Of a DNA stretch of 64,000 nt, positions 9,305 to 17,745 are shown piece after piece (position 1 is the stretch's first letter; every line of letters begins with the position of its first letter). Source of the DNA: Scleromatobacter sp038243995 (GTDB lineage Bacteria > Pseudomonadota > Gammaproteobacteria > Burkholderiales > Burkholderiaceae_C). The DNA is taken from the NCBI GenBank assembly GCA_038243995.1, contig JBBRTV010000022.1, forward strand, positions 40,272 through 104,271. The letters run 5' to 3'. Under the pieces are notes generated by a model. The model saw only the letters and a list, made by a program, of their open reading frames with translations. It was not told where the DNA came from and searched no databases. The position numbers were made by a program, and so were the translations under genes.

Positions 9305-11026
9305 ATGACAACCAACCACTCGCGACTGGCCGGCCACTCACTCGTGGAGGCCCTGATTGCCCAGGGGGTAACAACCGTTTTTGGAGTGCCGGGGGAGAGC
9401 TTCCTGGCGGCGCTGGACGGATTCCACGAACATCGCGACAGCATCCGCTTCGTCGCTTGCCGGCACGAGGGCGGGGCGGCGTTCATGGCGGAGGCGCACG
9501 GCAAGCTCACCGGGCGGCCGGGAGTCTGCTTCGTCACGCGCGGCCCCGGGGCGACGAACGCGAGCATCGGCGTCCATGTCGCTTTCCAGGATTCGACGCC
9601 GCTGGTGCTGCTCGTCGGCCAGGTGGCATCCGACCAGCGCGATCGCGAGGCCTTCCAGGAGATCGACTACCGCCAGATGTTCGGTCCGGGAACGCTGGGA
9701 CTGGCGAAATGGGTCGGCGAAGTGCAGGCTGCGGATCGGCTGCCGGAGTACGTCGCCCGCGCCTTCCGCACCGCGATGCAGGGCCGGCCGGGCCCGGTCG
9801 TCCTCGCCCTGCCGGAAGACATGCTCTCCACCACCACGCGAGCGCCGGCGCTGGCGCGCGTTTCCCCCGTGCGCGCGTACCCCGACCCGCAGGCGCTCGA
9901 GTTGTTGCGCCAGTTGCTGTTGCGGGCCGAGCGACCGATCGCGATCGTCGGCGGCAGCGGCTGGACAGCGGATGCCGCCTGCGACTTCGAACGCTTCGCC
10001 GAGCTGTGGGAGTTGCCGGTCGGCTGCGCCTTCCGCTTCCAGGATACGTTCGACAACCGCCATCGTCTCTATGCGGGCGACGTCGGCATCGGCATCAACC
10101 CGTTGCTGGCGCAGCGCATCCGCGACGCCGACCTCGTGATCGCGGTGGGCGTGCGCCTGGGCGAGATGACGACTGGCGGCTACACGCTGCTCGAGGCGCC
10201 GACGCCGCGCCAGCCGCTGGTGCACATCCATGCGGGCGCGGAAGAACTCGGGCGCGTCTACCAGCCGACGCTCGCCCTGCAGTGCGCCATGGCGGGCATC
10301 GGCGGCGCGCTCGACGGTCTCGAGCCGTCCATGCCGCGCTCGCCGCTGGCGGGCGCCCGGGCCCATGCGGAGTACCTCGCCAATCTGGAGTCGCAGGCGG
10401 CGGCGCCGATGGACCTGGCCGCGGTCATGCGAACCGTCGAGTCGCTGGCACCGGAAGCGGCCATCTACACGAACGGCGCCGGCAACAACGCCGGCTGGCT
10501 GCACCGGTTCCATCGCTATGTCGGGCTGCAACACCACGGTCGCACCCAACTCGCACCGACCGCGGGCGCGATGGGTTACGGCGTGCCGTCGGCCGTCGCC
10601 GCGAGCCTGCTGCAGCCCGGGCGCACGGTGATCGGATTCGTCGGTGATGGCGATTTCCTGATGACCGGCCAGGAACTCGCGACCGCGACCGCCTACGGCG
10701 CGGGCAGGGGGGGCGGCGCGCTGGTGATCGTCGTCGTCGACAACGGCAGCTACGGCACGATACGCATGCACCAGGAACGCGAGTTCCCGGCGCGCGTCAG
10801 CGGCACCGACCTGAGCAATCCCGATTTCGCGGCACTGGCGCGGGCCTACGGATGGCGCGGCGAGCGCGTCGACGAGACCGCCGGGTTCGAGCCGGCGTTC
10901 CGCCGCGCACTCGACGCGGACGGCCCGACGCTGCTGCACGTGTTGCTGCCGGCCGACGTCATCACGTCGCGCACGACCTTGACCGCGTTGCGTGCCGCCG
11001 CCCTGAAGAAGCAGGGCGACGAGTAG
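9305..11026 (+). CDS. thiamine-diphosphate-dependent enzyme, acetolactate-synthase-like
   Basis: 573-aa protein with the three-domain layout of the acetolactate synthase/glyoxylate carboligase/oxalyl-CoA decarboxylase family. The N-terminal pyrimidine-binding domain has ACRHEGGAAFMAEA, with the catalytic Glu near residue 54. A central domain carries PIAIVGGSGWT. The C-terminal cofactor domain has GDGDFLMTGQELATA then VVVDN near residues 447-480, the diphosphate/Mg motif. There is no small regulatory subunit next to it, so it is probably not the biosynthetic IlvB and its substrate is open. The first 35 or so codons use more A/T at third positions than the rest, and they resemble the truncated copy at 6884, which suggests a recombined 5' end. 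It starts 62 bases after the IS. Confidence 0.88.
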   Translation: MTTNHSRLAGHSLVEALIAQGVTTVFGVPGESFLAALDGFHEHRDSIRFVACRHEGGAAFMAEAHGKLTGRPGVCFVTRGPGATNASIGVHVAFQDSTPLVLLVGQVASDQRDREAFQEIDYRQMFGPGTLGLAKWVGEVQAADRLPEYVARAFRTAMQGRPGPVVLALPEDMLSTTTRAPALARVSPVRAYPDPQALELLRQLLLRAERPIAIVGGSGWTADAACDFERFAELWELPVGCAFRFQDTFDNRHRLYAGDVGIGINPLLAQRIRDADLVIAVGVRLGEMTTGGYTLLEAPTPRQPLVHIHAGAEELGRVYQPTLALQCAMAGIGGALDGLEPSMPRSPLAGARAHAEYLANLESQAAAPMDLAAVMRTVESLAPEAAIYTNGAGNNAGWLHRFHRYVGLQHHGRTQLAPTAGAMGYGVPSAVAASLLQPGRTVIGFVGDGDFLMTGQELATATAYGAGRGGGALVIVVVDNGSYGTIRMHQEREFPARVSGTDLSNPDFAALARAYGWRGERVDETAGFEPAFRRALDADGPTLLHVLLPADVITSRTTLTALRAAALKKQGDE

Positions 11027-11104
11027 CGCGGCCGACCCGCCGGCGCACTTTGTTTCTGGCATGTTCGCGCGGTGTTGTCCTACATCCGGGCAGCGCGGGA
11101 CGGA

Positions 11105-11193
11105 AGAAACTTCTGTTTCCCGGCGGCGCTACCTCCTCCCTCCCTCCTCTTTGGTCGCCGGTCTCAGCCCGGCCCTGTGCCGGGCATTTTTTT
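11105..11193 (+). ncRNA. putative small RNA with anti-Shine-Dalgarno loop (chromosomal copy)
   Basis: A structured locus with no open frame. A hairpin is formed by CCGGCG..ACC (11119-11133) pairing with GGTCGCCGG (11153-11161). Its loop is CU-rich and holds several CCTCC units, complementary to Shine-Dalgarno sequences. An intrinsic terminator follows immediately. The same arrangement, with the stem, loop and terminator largely conserved, occurs on the minus strand at 33366-33437 inside the integrated element. It resembles, from memory, the betaproteobacterial toxic small RNAs that carry an anti-Shine-Dalgarno segment. The 5' end is uncertain because no clear promoter is seen. Confidence 0.6.
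11167..11193 (+). terminator. intrinsic terminator of the small RNA locus
   Basis: Perfect 7-bp stem GCCCGGC / GCCGGGC with a 5-base loop, followed by ATTTTTTT. This is a canonical Rho-independent terminator on the plus strand and would also stop read-through from the upstream thiamine-diphosphate enzyme gene. Confidence 0.85.
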
Positions 11194-11468
11194 GAGGCGT
11201 TCGCCGGCATGCCCGCGCGCTCGAGCGCGCCGCGGCAGCCGGCCGCGCGATCATCATCGCGTCGAGCGCCTCTGCGCGCGCGCAGCCACCTGCAACGAGG
11301 TGTATCTGCAGCCGCGGGCAAACCCGTTGCGGGTTGCGACCGGTGCGTGCGAGCCGCGCGCGACGGTCAAATGGAGCGTCGCCCCACCCCGTGCAGCGAC
11401 CCCGTCCGGTGCCTCTGCGCCCGGCCCGGTCAGGGGGCGAAACATCAACTCCGGAAGAGGAACGATCA

Positions 11469-12380
11469 ATGAAGAAGACCATTCTTGCCGCGCTGTGCTG
11501 CGGCCTGTTCCCGCTGCTCGCGGCGGCCGCAGACACCGCCGGCGTGGCCGGCCACGTGCGCCTGCCGTTCGAACAGATGCAGGCCACCGCACCGGCCACC
11601 ACCCCTGTCATCAAATACCACCACGGACCGGTGATGACCGCGCCGTCGAACACGATCTACATCATCTATTACGGCAGCTTCCCGGTCACCGGTGCCGCCA
11701 ACGACACGCGCACGGTGCTGAACGACTTCTTCGCCACCGTGGGCGGTTCGCCGCAGTACAACGTCAACCACACCTACACCGACGGCAGCGGCGCGAAGAT
11801 CGTCAACGCATTGCACTTCGATCCGGTCGCCACTGTCTACATGGACGACTATTCGCTGGGCAAGACGATCCGCGACAGCGACATCCCCAAGATCGTCGCG
11901 AACACCATCACGGCCGGCCACCTGCCCGCCGACGACAACGCGATCTACTTCGTGGTGTCGGCGCCGGACGCGACCTCCCGGCTCGTGAGCGGCTGCGCCT
12001 GGCACGACGGCTCCACATCGCTGATCGCGGGCCATGCGATCAAGTATTCGTCGATCCCGGTCTATGCGGGCGCCAATCTCAATGGCTGCTCGGGCAGCGT
12101 GCAGAACTTCCACGAGACCAACAGCCCGAACGACAACCTCGAGGCCGACAATGCGCTGGACTCGTTCATGCACGAACTCTCCGAGGCCGTGACAGACCCG
12201 CTGCCGTCCAGCGGCTGGGTCACGAAAGCGGGCGCCGAGAACGGCGACCTGTGCAACTTCAACTACGGCACCACCTACCTGGCGCCCAACGGCACGCACG
12301 CCGATGCGCACATCGGCAACCGCGACTACCTGGTGCAGGCGATCTGGCTGCGCAAGGGCGGCTGCGCCAACACGCATTGA
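11469..12380 (+). CDS. secreted exordium / phosphate-induced-protein-1-like protein
   Basis: 303-aa protein with a clear Sec signal peptide (MKKTILAALCCGLFPLLAAA, cleavage probably after AAA near residue 20). The mature part has YHHGPVMTAPSNTIYIIYYG, matching the start of the PHI-1/exordium domain (GGPVMTGP..VYLIWYG in plant proteins). Later come SGCAWHDG, a FMHELSEAVTDPLPSSGW motif near residues 236-253, and a C-terminal NGDLCNFNYGTTY block. The HELSEAVTDP segment looks like a conserved metal-site-like motif of this family (His-Glu-x-x-Glu), but enzymatic activity is not established. The RBS GGAAGAGGA lies just upstream. Exordium proteins are best known in plants; scattered bacterial homologues exist. 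Confidence 0.75.
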   Translation: MKKTILAALCCGLFPLLAAAADTAGVAGHVRLPFEQMQATAPATTPVIKYHHGPVMTAPSNTIYIIYYGSFPVTGAANDTRTVLNDFFATVGGSPQYNVNHTYTDGSGAKIVNALHFDPVATVYMDDYSLGKTIRDSDIPKIVANTITAGHLPADDNAIYFVVSAPDATSRLVSGCAWHDGSTSLIAGHAIKYSSIPVYAGANLNGCSGSVQNFHETNSPNDNLEADNALDSFMHELSEAVTDPLPSSGWVTKAGAENGDLCNFNYGTTYLAPNGTHADAHIGNRDYLVQAIWLRKGGCANTH

Positions 12381-12422
12381 TCCCCGCCTGTCCTCGCATT
12401 CCCCTGGGAGAAATGCAGGAGC

Positions 12423-12459
12423 GCGGGCCGCGTCGGACATCGATTCCGGCGCGGCCCGC
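12423..12459. terminator. hairpin between convergent secreted-protein genes
   Basis: A 10-bp perfect inverted repeat (GCGGGCCGCG and complement) with a 17-base loop, between the stops of the exordium-like and kelch-like genes. There is no U-tract. It probably acts as a bidirectional end structure. Confidence 0.4.
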
Positions 12460-12497
12460 GTCGCTTCGAGGTCGGCGCGGGTTCCCGCTGGACCGCC

Positions 12498-13964
12498 TTA
12501 CTGGATCGTCACGCGCACCGGCCTGGACGCGATGCCGTTGGCCACGACCTGCAGTTTGCTCGGGCCGGTCTCGGTGCCCGCGGGCACGTCGAAGTGCGTC
12601 GAGACGAGTGCGCTGCCCGTGGCCACGCCCATCGTGCTGTGGTCGTGCGTGCGGGCATAGACGACATGGCGGCTCGCCTTGTTGGTGATGCGCACCAACG
12701 GATAGTTGGTCGCCGTCTCGAACTCGTCGCCCACCGCCGCGGCCTGCGAAAGGCCATTGAACTGGGTACCCGTGACGGTATAGCTCGCGCCGCGTGCCAG
12801 CGTGCCCGGCACGTGCGACACGCTGGGTGCCCACGCCGCCAGCGGCGCGCCCAGGCCCGTGTAGACCTGCACCGTGGCGGCGCTCACGAGCGTCTCGCCG
12901 CTGGGCAGCGCGAGCAGGATGCCGCCGCCGGCGCCGCTGCTCACCGTCACGTTCAGCTTGCTGCCGTCGAACTCGTACAGCTTGCCCGAGGTGCCCGCGA
13001 TCAGCACGTTGCCGCTGGGCAGCAGCGCTGCGGCGGAGTCGCCCGCGTCGTCTTTCGGGAAGTCGGGGCCGGGCGTCCACGTGCCCGGATCGGCGGCGCT
13101 CGCGCCCGGGTGGTAGACCGAGGTGTGCGCGTTCGCGCGCCGCTTGGCCGCGCCGGTGGCGAACACCGTGCCGTCGGGGCGCAGGATCTGCGGCCCCACT
13201 TCGCCGGGCGGCGTGTAGCAGCCGCCGGGGTAGGGGATGCAGCCGACCACCGACGTCGGCTCGTGCAGGTCGACGATGGTGCTGCCGTCGCTCACCCATT
13301 GGCCGAGCGCCGGCAGGTAGCGCTCGCTGTGCGGCGCGTCGAGCACGTCCACCGTCAGCACCGTGCCGTCGGGCATCAGCGTCCAGCCTTCCTCCGAGTT
13401 GAAGTCGGCCTTGCCGGCGGTGCCCAGCAGCGTCCATTGCAGCGTGGCGGGGTCGAGCGCGGCGGCCTGTTCGTCGAGCTTGCGGCCGACGACGAAGCGG
13501 CCATCGGGCAGCACCACCGAGGGCGAGTCGCCGATATTGGCCCAGGTCGCCGGCGGGGTGATCTGCGCCCACGCATTGGCCACCGGGTCGTAGATCGCAC
13601 CCTGGTTGGTGAGCGTGAAGTTGCCGGCGTTGTATTCGCCGCCCACGACCACCAGCCGGCCGTCGCCGAGCACGGCCGAGGCGTAGGCGTCGGGCGCGTA
13701 GTTCCAGGCCGCCGGCAGCGACGCCAGCTTCGTCCAGGTGCCGCCGACGTAATGCCCGCTGGCGTCGGGCGTGAGCGCGTACCAGTCGACGAGGCTGGCG
13801 CCCTGCAGCATCACGCGGCCGTCGGTCAGCAGGAACGGCAGTCCGACGCTGCTGGCCGGCTGGTGCGCCAGGGGCGTGAGCGTCTGCGCACGTGCGGCGG
13901 GTGCGCCGGCAAGGGCGGCGAGCGCGGCCAGGCACAGCGCGCCCTTGTTCAGGGGGAAAGACAT
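12498..13964 (-). CDS. secreted kelch / galactose-oxidase-like beta-propeller protein
   Basis: 488-aa protein with a signal peptide (MSFPLNKGALCLAALAALAG.., cleavage near ARAQ at residues 24-27). It carries repeated kelch-type blades such as VGLPFLLTDGRVMLQG, YASAVLGDGRLVVVGGEYNAG, SPSVVLPDGRFVVGRKLDE and SAAALLPSGNVLIAGTSGK, spaced as in galactose oxidase central domains. The C-terminal 100 residues (VPGTLARGASYTVTGTQFNG..) look like an Ig-like DUF1929/IPT domain, also found at the end of galactose oxidases. The Tyr-Cys and His ligands of active galactose oxidases cannot be assigned by eye, so catalysis is not claimed. It faces the exordium-like gene. Confidence 0.75.
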   Translation of the reverse strand: MSFPLNKGALCLAALAALAGAPAARAQTLTPLAHQPASSVGLPFLLTDGRVMLQGASLVDWYALTPDASGHYVGGTWTKLASLPAAWNYAPDAYASAVLGDGRLVVVGGEYNAGNFTLTNQGAIYDPVANAWAQITPPATWANIGDSPSVVLPDGRFVVGRKLDEQAAALDPATLQWTLLGTAGKADFNSEEGWTLMPDGTVLTVDVLDAPHSERYLPALGQWVSDGSTIVDLHEPTSVVGCIPYPGGCYTPPGEVGPQILRPDGTVFATGAAKRRANAHTSVYHPGASAADPGTWTPGPDFPKDDAGDSAAALLPSGNVLIAGTSGKLYEFDGSKLNVTVSSGAGGGILLALPSGETLVSAATVQVYTGLGAPLAAWAPSVSHVPGTLARGASYTVTGTQFNGLSQAAAVGDEFETATNYPLVRITNKASRHVVYARTHDHSTMGVATGSALVSTHFDVPAGTETGPSKLQVVANGIASRPVRVTIQ

Positions 13965-14435
13965 GCGGGTGACTCCTTGGGGTTGCCCCGGCCACGGCGG
14001 GCGTGCAGGGCGGGCTTTTGCAGGCATGGAGCCGCGATGCTGACAGTAGCGCTCGAGCTGGCGACTACTAGCTTTCCCGGCCGGGAATGCCCTGAGGGGC
14101 GCACGGGGCGCTTGATTACGGCCTCGTCGACCAGGATCGCTTGCGAGCGCATGCAATGAAGGCGCTCACCCCCGGCAGAAGCGCGGTGCGTGGCGCACCC
14201 ATCGCCAATCAAGATTGGACAGGTTGGCGCAAGCCAGCGCCGTCTCGAGCTCTTTGCCGAGCCAACCTTGGAAGCATTCGTGCGCAACGCGCGAACATCG
14301 AAGCTTTGGGCATCAAGGCCGGCTGGCCGAGCGCCCACAGGTCAATAGCGTCAGGCATGAAATCGCCTCGCGTCGCCCCGGAGTTTCCCCGGGGCGGAAG
14401 GGAAGGCCGCTCTGGGTGAGCCTAGCCTTTGATTC
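13965..14435. other. intergenic stretch left of the integrated element
   Basis: About 470 bases between the start of the kelch-like gene and the left attachment repeat. I see no gene with convincing codon use, no tRNA and no strong terminator. The divergent promoter of the kelch-like gene should lie here. Confidence 0.4.
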
Positions 14436-14495
<60 letters not shown>

Positions 14496-14593
14496 TTGGT
14501 TGCACGTAGTTGCGCGAGGTTGATCTACCTATGAAAACGCGACCGAAGAGAGTCGGGGTCGGTGCGGATAGTTGCGCAAAGTTGCCCCACGCT

Positions 14594-14611
14594 GTTACCC
14601 TGGCGTTACCC
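14594..14611. promoter_or_regulatory. putative arm-type integrase sites, left end
   Basis: Two GTTACCC heptamers 11 bases apart (14594-14600 and 14605-14611) lie about 100 bases inside attL, just before the integrase gene. The same motif with the same 11-base spacing occurs near attR at 34101-34129. Paired sites near both ends are expected of integrase or excisionase arm sites. Confidence 0.5.
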
Positions 14612-14637
14612 CATCACCCAGACAGAGGCGGTCACCA

Positions 14638-16014
14638 GTGGCGCAGACGATCAATTTCACGGTCGAGAAAATCGAGTCGATCGAGACTCCTGCGACCGGC
14701 CGGATCGAGTTCAAGGACTCGAAGGCTCAAGGCCTATACCTGCGGATCTCAGCGAGCGGCGTGCGGTCGTTCTCGTTCGTCGGCCGTCCGAAAGGCTCGG
14801 GCCGCGTCGAGCGCGTCACGATCGGCAAGTTCCCGACGGTGCCGGTGGCCGAAGCTCGCCGCCAAGCGAAGAACCTCGCCGCGACCCTCGCGAACGGCAG
14901 CAGCCCGGCCGATGCCTCGCGCAAGCAGCGAGGAGAGGACACGCTGACCGACTTGGCCAAACTGTATCGGGCCAACCTCGTGCTGCGTGGCAAGACGACG
15001 GCGAACTACGATTCTCTGTGGAGTGTCTACATCGAGCCAGCGTTCGGCACGCGCCGCCTCTCTGACATTTCGGCGAAGGCCGTGGAGACGTGGCACCGGC
15101 AGCTCCCGGCGATCATCCGCGCCCGGCGCGAGCAGGATGCGGCAGAACGAGCGCAGCAAGCGGTCGAGCGGCGCGAACGCATCGTCGCTGCGCAGGCGGG
15201 CCGCAAGCGTGGCCCGGACCCGAAGCCGGTCAAGACGCCACGCCGTGTCGTGACCGGCGAGCGCAGTGCGAACTCAGCGCTCGCCGCGCTTCGCGCGATG
15301 TTCAACTGGGCCGCAGGGCGCCGGCCGGCCTTGTTCCAAGGTGACAACCCGGCGGAAGGGCACGAGCTGTTCGAGGACGTCGAGCGCGAGCGCTTCATGC
15401 GTCCCGAGGAGCTGCGCCCGTTCTTCGATGCGCTTGCCGCCGAGCCCAACGTGACGATGCGCGACTTCATCCTGATCGCCTTGCTGACCGGCGCCCGGCG
15501 CGCCAACGTCGTCCAGATGCGCTGGGCCGACGTCGACCTGGTGCACTCGGAATGGCGCATCCCGGCCGCTGAGTCCAAGAACAGGAAGCCGCAGATGGTG
15601 GCCTTGGGGCCGGAGGCGACGGCGATCCTCGAAACTCGTCAGAAGGGTACGAAATCGCAATACGTTTTCCCGTCGACCCGCAGCAAGGCTGGGCACATCA
15701 AAGACCCCCGCCGCACATGGCACCGGGTGCTCGAAGCGGCAAAGCTCGATGACCTCCGTCTGCATGACCTTCGGCGCACGCTCGGGAGCTGGCAGGCCCG
15801 GACCGGCGCATCACTGGTCGTCATCGGCAAGAGCCTGAATCATCGTAGCCGCGACGCCACCGCCATCTACGCCAGGCTCGACCTCGACCCCGTGCGCCAG
15901 AGCGTCGAGCGCGCGACGGCCGCGATGTTCGAGTCGGCAGGGCTGAACCAGGGGGGCGCAGTGCTGCCGTTCCCGAGCGCCCCGCATGCAAAGAAGAGCA
16001 ATAGTAACGCTTGA
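14638..16014 (+). CDS. int: tyrosine site-specific recombinase (integrase)
   Basis: 458-aa phage-type integrase. The N-terminal part (KDSKAQGLYLRISASGVRSF with FVGRPKGSGRVERVTIG) is the DUF4102-like arm-binding domain of P4-type integrases. A SAM-like core-binding domain follows. The catalytic domain shows the Arg in TGARRANVVQMRW (near 286), the HDLRRT box (near 375), the second His in LNHRS and the nucleophile Tyr in ATAIYARLD (near 411). The GTG at 14638 is chosen because it follows an AGAGGCGG ribosome-binding site and gives the usual family N-terminus; an ATG at 14572 is possible. An inserted basic, Gln/Arg-rich segment near residues 150-200 is unusual. Confidence 0.93.
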   Translation: MAQTINFTVEKIESIETPATGRIEFKDSKAQGLYLRISASGVRSFSFVGRPKGSGRVERVTIGKFPTVPVAEARRQAKNLAATLANGSSPADASRKQRGEDTLTDLAKLYRANLVLRGKTTANYDSLWSVYIEPAFGTRRLSDISAKAVETWHRQLPAIIRARREQDAAERAQQAVERRERIVAAQAGRKRGPDPKPVKTPRRVVTGERSANSALAALRAMFNWAAGRRPALFQGDNPAEGHELFEDVERERFMRPEELRPFFDALAAEPNVTMRDFILIALLTGARRANVVQMRWADVDLVHSEWRIPAAESKNRKPQMVALGPEATAILETRQKGTKSQYVFPSTRSKAGHIKDPRRTWHRVLEAAKLDDLRLHDLRRTLGSWQARTGASLVVIGKSLNHRSRDATAIYARLDLDPVRQSVERATAAMFESAGLNQGGAVLPFPSAPHAKKSNSNA

Positions 16015-16047
16015 CAGAACTAGTGCCGTAACGCAATACTACTCTTC

Positions 16048-16329
16048 ATGATTGAAAGTTTCGCCGACAAACGCACTGCTGCGATCTTCGCGGGCTACGA
16101 GGTCAAAGGCCTGCCCCGCGAGATTCAGGGCGCCGCCCGGCGCAAGCTCAAGATCATCGACGCGGTAACAGCTGTCGAGTCCTTGCGCGTGCCACCGGGG
16201 AACAGGCTCGAGCCGCTGAAGGGTGACCGCAAGGGCCAATGGAGCATCCGAATCAATGATCAGTGGCGGATCTGCTTCAAATGGAAAGACGGCAACGCGC
16301 TCGATGTCGAGATCGCGGACTACCACTGA
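16048..16329 (+). CDS. higB: HigB-like toxin (RelE superfamily)
   Basis: 93-aa protein, start MIESFADKRTAAIFAGYEVKG, with the RINDQWRICFKWKDGNALDVEIADYH C-terminal part typical of HigB/RelE mRNA interferases that cut mRNA in the ribosome A site. Length fits plasmid-type HigB. Toxin-first order, with the antitoxin 22 bases downstream, is the usual higBA order. It lies directly after the integrase gene and probably stabilises the element. Confidence 0.9.
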   Translation: MIESFADKRTAAIFAGYEVKGLPREIQGAARRKLKIIDAVTAVESLRVPPGNRLEPLKGDRKGQWSIRINDQWRICFKWKDGNALDVEIADYH

Positions 16330-16350
16330 CGCACGACGGAGGTCGAGAAC

Positions 16351-16704
16351 ATGACGATTGCACGCAGCGAACTCAAACGCGAGAATTTTGAGGGAATCAC
16401 GACGGGCCGGCGCTTGGCGCCAGTTCATCCCGGAGACGTCCTTGCGGCGGACTTCATCGAACCTATGGGTCTGACGCGCTACCGCGTGGCGAAGGCGATC
16501 GGCGTGCAGCAGCGTCGCGTCGACGAGATCTGTTCTGGCACGCGCGCCGTGACGGCCGACACCGCGGTGCGGCTGGGTCTTGCGTTCAACATCGAGCCGC
16601 AGTTCTGGCTCAACCTGCAGACGCAGTACGACATCGAGCGCGTCCAGGAAGAGCAGGGCGCCCAGCTGGCGAAGGACGTCACGGCACTGGCACCGGCCGA
16701 ATGA
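16351..16704 (+). CDS. higA: HigA-like antitoxin (XRE family)
   Basis: 117-aa protein with an XRE helix-turn-helix: HPGDVLAADFIEPMGLTRYRVAKAIGV then RRVDEICSGTRAVTADTAVRLG (roughly residues 26-75). This is followed by NIEPQFWLNLQTQYDIE, diagnostic of the HigA/VapI antitoxin family. It binds and neutralises HigB and usually represses the pair from a site overlapping the toxin promoter. A ribosome-binding site (GGAGG) lies before the ATG. Confidence 0.92.
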   Translation: MTIARSELKRENFEGITTGRRLAPVHPGDVLAADFIEPMGLTRYRVAKAIGVQQRRVDEICSGTRAVTADTAVRLGLAFNIEPQFWLNLQTQYDIERVQEEQGAQLAKDVTALAPAE

Positions 16705-16828
16705 GTCTACGAGGCTCGCCCTCGTTACCGTACCGGCCGGTAGCCGGCAAAAGAGCGGAAGCCCCGACGTGCTGATACACGACGAGGCTCCCTGACCACA
16801 ACGCACCTACCCTTGAAGGACGTGCACC

Positions 16829-17245
16829 ATGGCTAAGCGCATTATCGCGTCGGCAATCGACGCATCCCACCCCCAACCGGGGGCCCCTGCTGCGGCGACT
16901 TCCGCCGAATCCGCAACGCAGCCTCCTCAGGCCTCGGCACTCGACCTGTTCTTCGCGATCGAGGAAGACATGCATCGCGCGCGAGCGCTCAACGATCTCG
17001 CTTCGTGGGTGGGCCAGGCGCGTGGCTTCATCGATTCCGTGCGCCACGTGGCGCAGTTCAACCCCGCGCTCTCGGAGACGCTGACGACACGCGGGGTTGT
17101 CTTGAACAGCCCGGATTGGTGGAGCACTCAGGCCGCGGGACTGCAACACCTTCACGCGGTGATCGCTGACTGCCTCAACGGTATTGAGTCCGCGGGTTCC
17201 GAAATGGCCGACACCGCTCGCAGCGCAAAGGCGGTGCAATCATGA
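16829..17245 (+). CDS. uncharacterised phage protein
   Basis: 138-aa protein with a low-complexity Ala/Pro-rich N-terminus (to about residue 35) and a helical C-terminal part (ASALDLFFAIEEDMHRARALND.., DWWSTQAAGLQHLHAVIADC). No family is recognised. Its stop overlaps the start of the next gene (17242), so it is the first gene of a tightly packed early operon of unknown genes that reaches 18580. The leader between higA and this gene has inverted repeats but no clear intrinsic terminator. Confidence 0.6.
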   Translation: MAKRIIASAIDASHPQPGAPAAATSAESATQPPQASALDLFFAIEEDMHRARALNDLASWVGQARGFIDSVRHVAQFNPALSETLTTRGVVLNSPDWWSTQAAGLQHLHAVIADCLNGIESAGSEMADTARSAKAVQS

Positions 17246-17745
17246 GCAGCGCCCTTCATTCGACGTCGCTCGGGTTTCCGGGGTTCTGGCGCCTGTATCG
17301 TGCGGTTGTCAGCGTGCCTGCGCACATGGCGCCGCTCGATCGCAATCACGATCGCGTCGTGTTTTTCGAGGTCTCGGGCACCATCCAGCCTGAGCAGCAA
17401 CTCGAGCGGATCCTCGCGACCACCTGGTGCGTGAGTACCGCCGGCTGGAGCGAGGACGGGTGCATCTACAACCTGTCCAACGCGCGCGAGCGTCTGCAGG
17501 GTGGCGACAGCTTCGCTGACGACGATGCCGGCGCGTTGCGCCTGTTCGACATCGGTTGCGGTGGCGACGGGCCCGATGCTGTCGGCGATGATCGTGTCCA
17601 CTACGCACGCGCAGCCAACGTCGACCTGTTCGTCACGCCCAGGGTCGCCGAGCAGCTCCATACCGCGTTGACCGAGATTGAACGCCTCTACGCGGCTGAG
17701 CCCGGCCGGCGCGCGGCTCTGGCGTCTACGGGGGGTGCGCAATGA
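17242..17745 (+). CDS. uncharacterised phage protein
   Basis: 167-aa protein of unknown function, ATGA-coupled at both ends to its neighbours (start overlaps the previous stop, and its stop overlaps the start at 17742). The middle region (RVVFFEVSGTIQPEQQLERILATTW) reads as a mixed alpha/beta domain and is acid-rich later (GGDSFADDDAGALRLFDIGCGGDGPDA). No motif allows a function. Confidence 0.6.
   Translation: MSSALHSTSLGFPGFWRLYRAVVSVPAHMAPLDRNHDRVVFFEVSGTIQPEQQLERILATTWCVSTAGWSEDGCIYNLSNARERLQGGDSFADDDAGALRLFDIGCGGDGPDAVGDDRVHYARAANVDLFVTPRVAEQLHTALTEIERLYAAEPGRRAALASTGGAQ

Noticed and set aside
14165..14380. Remnant transposase reading through the gap left of attL
   Set aside because: Translations in the gap show no DDE or other family motif and the base pattern is not clearly coding.
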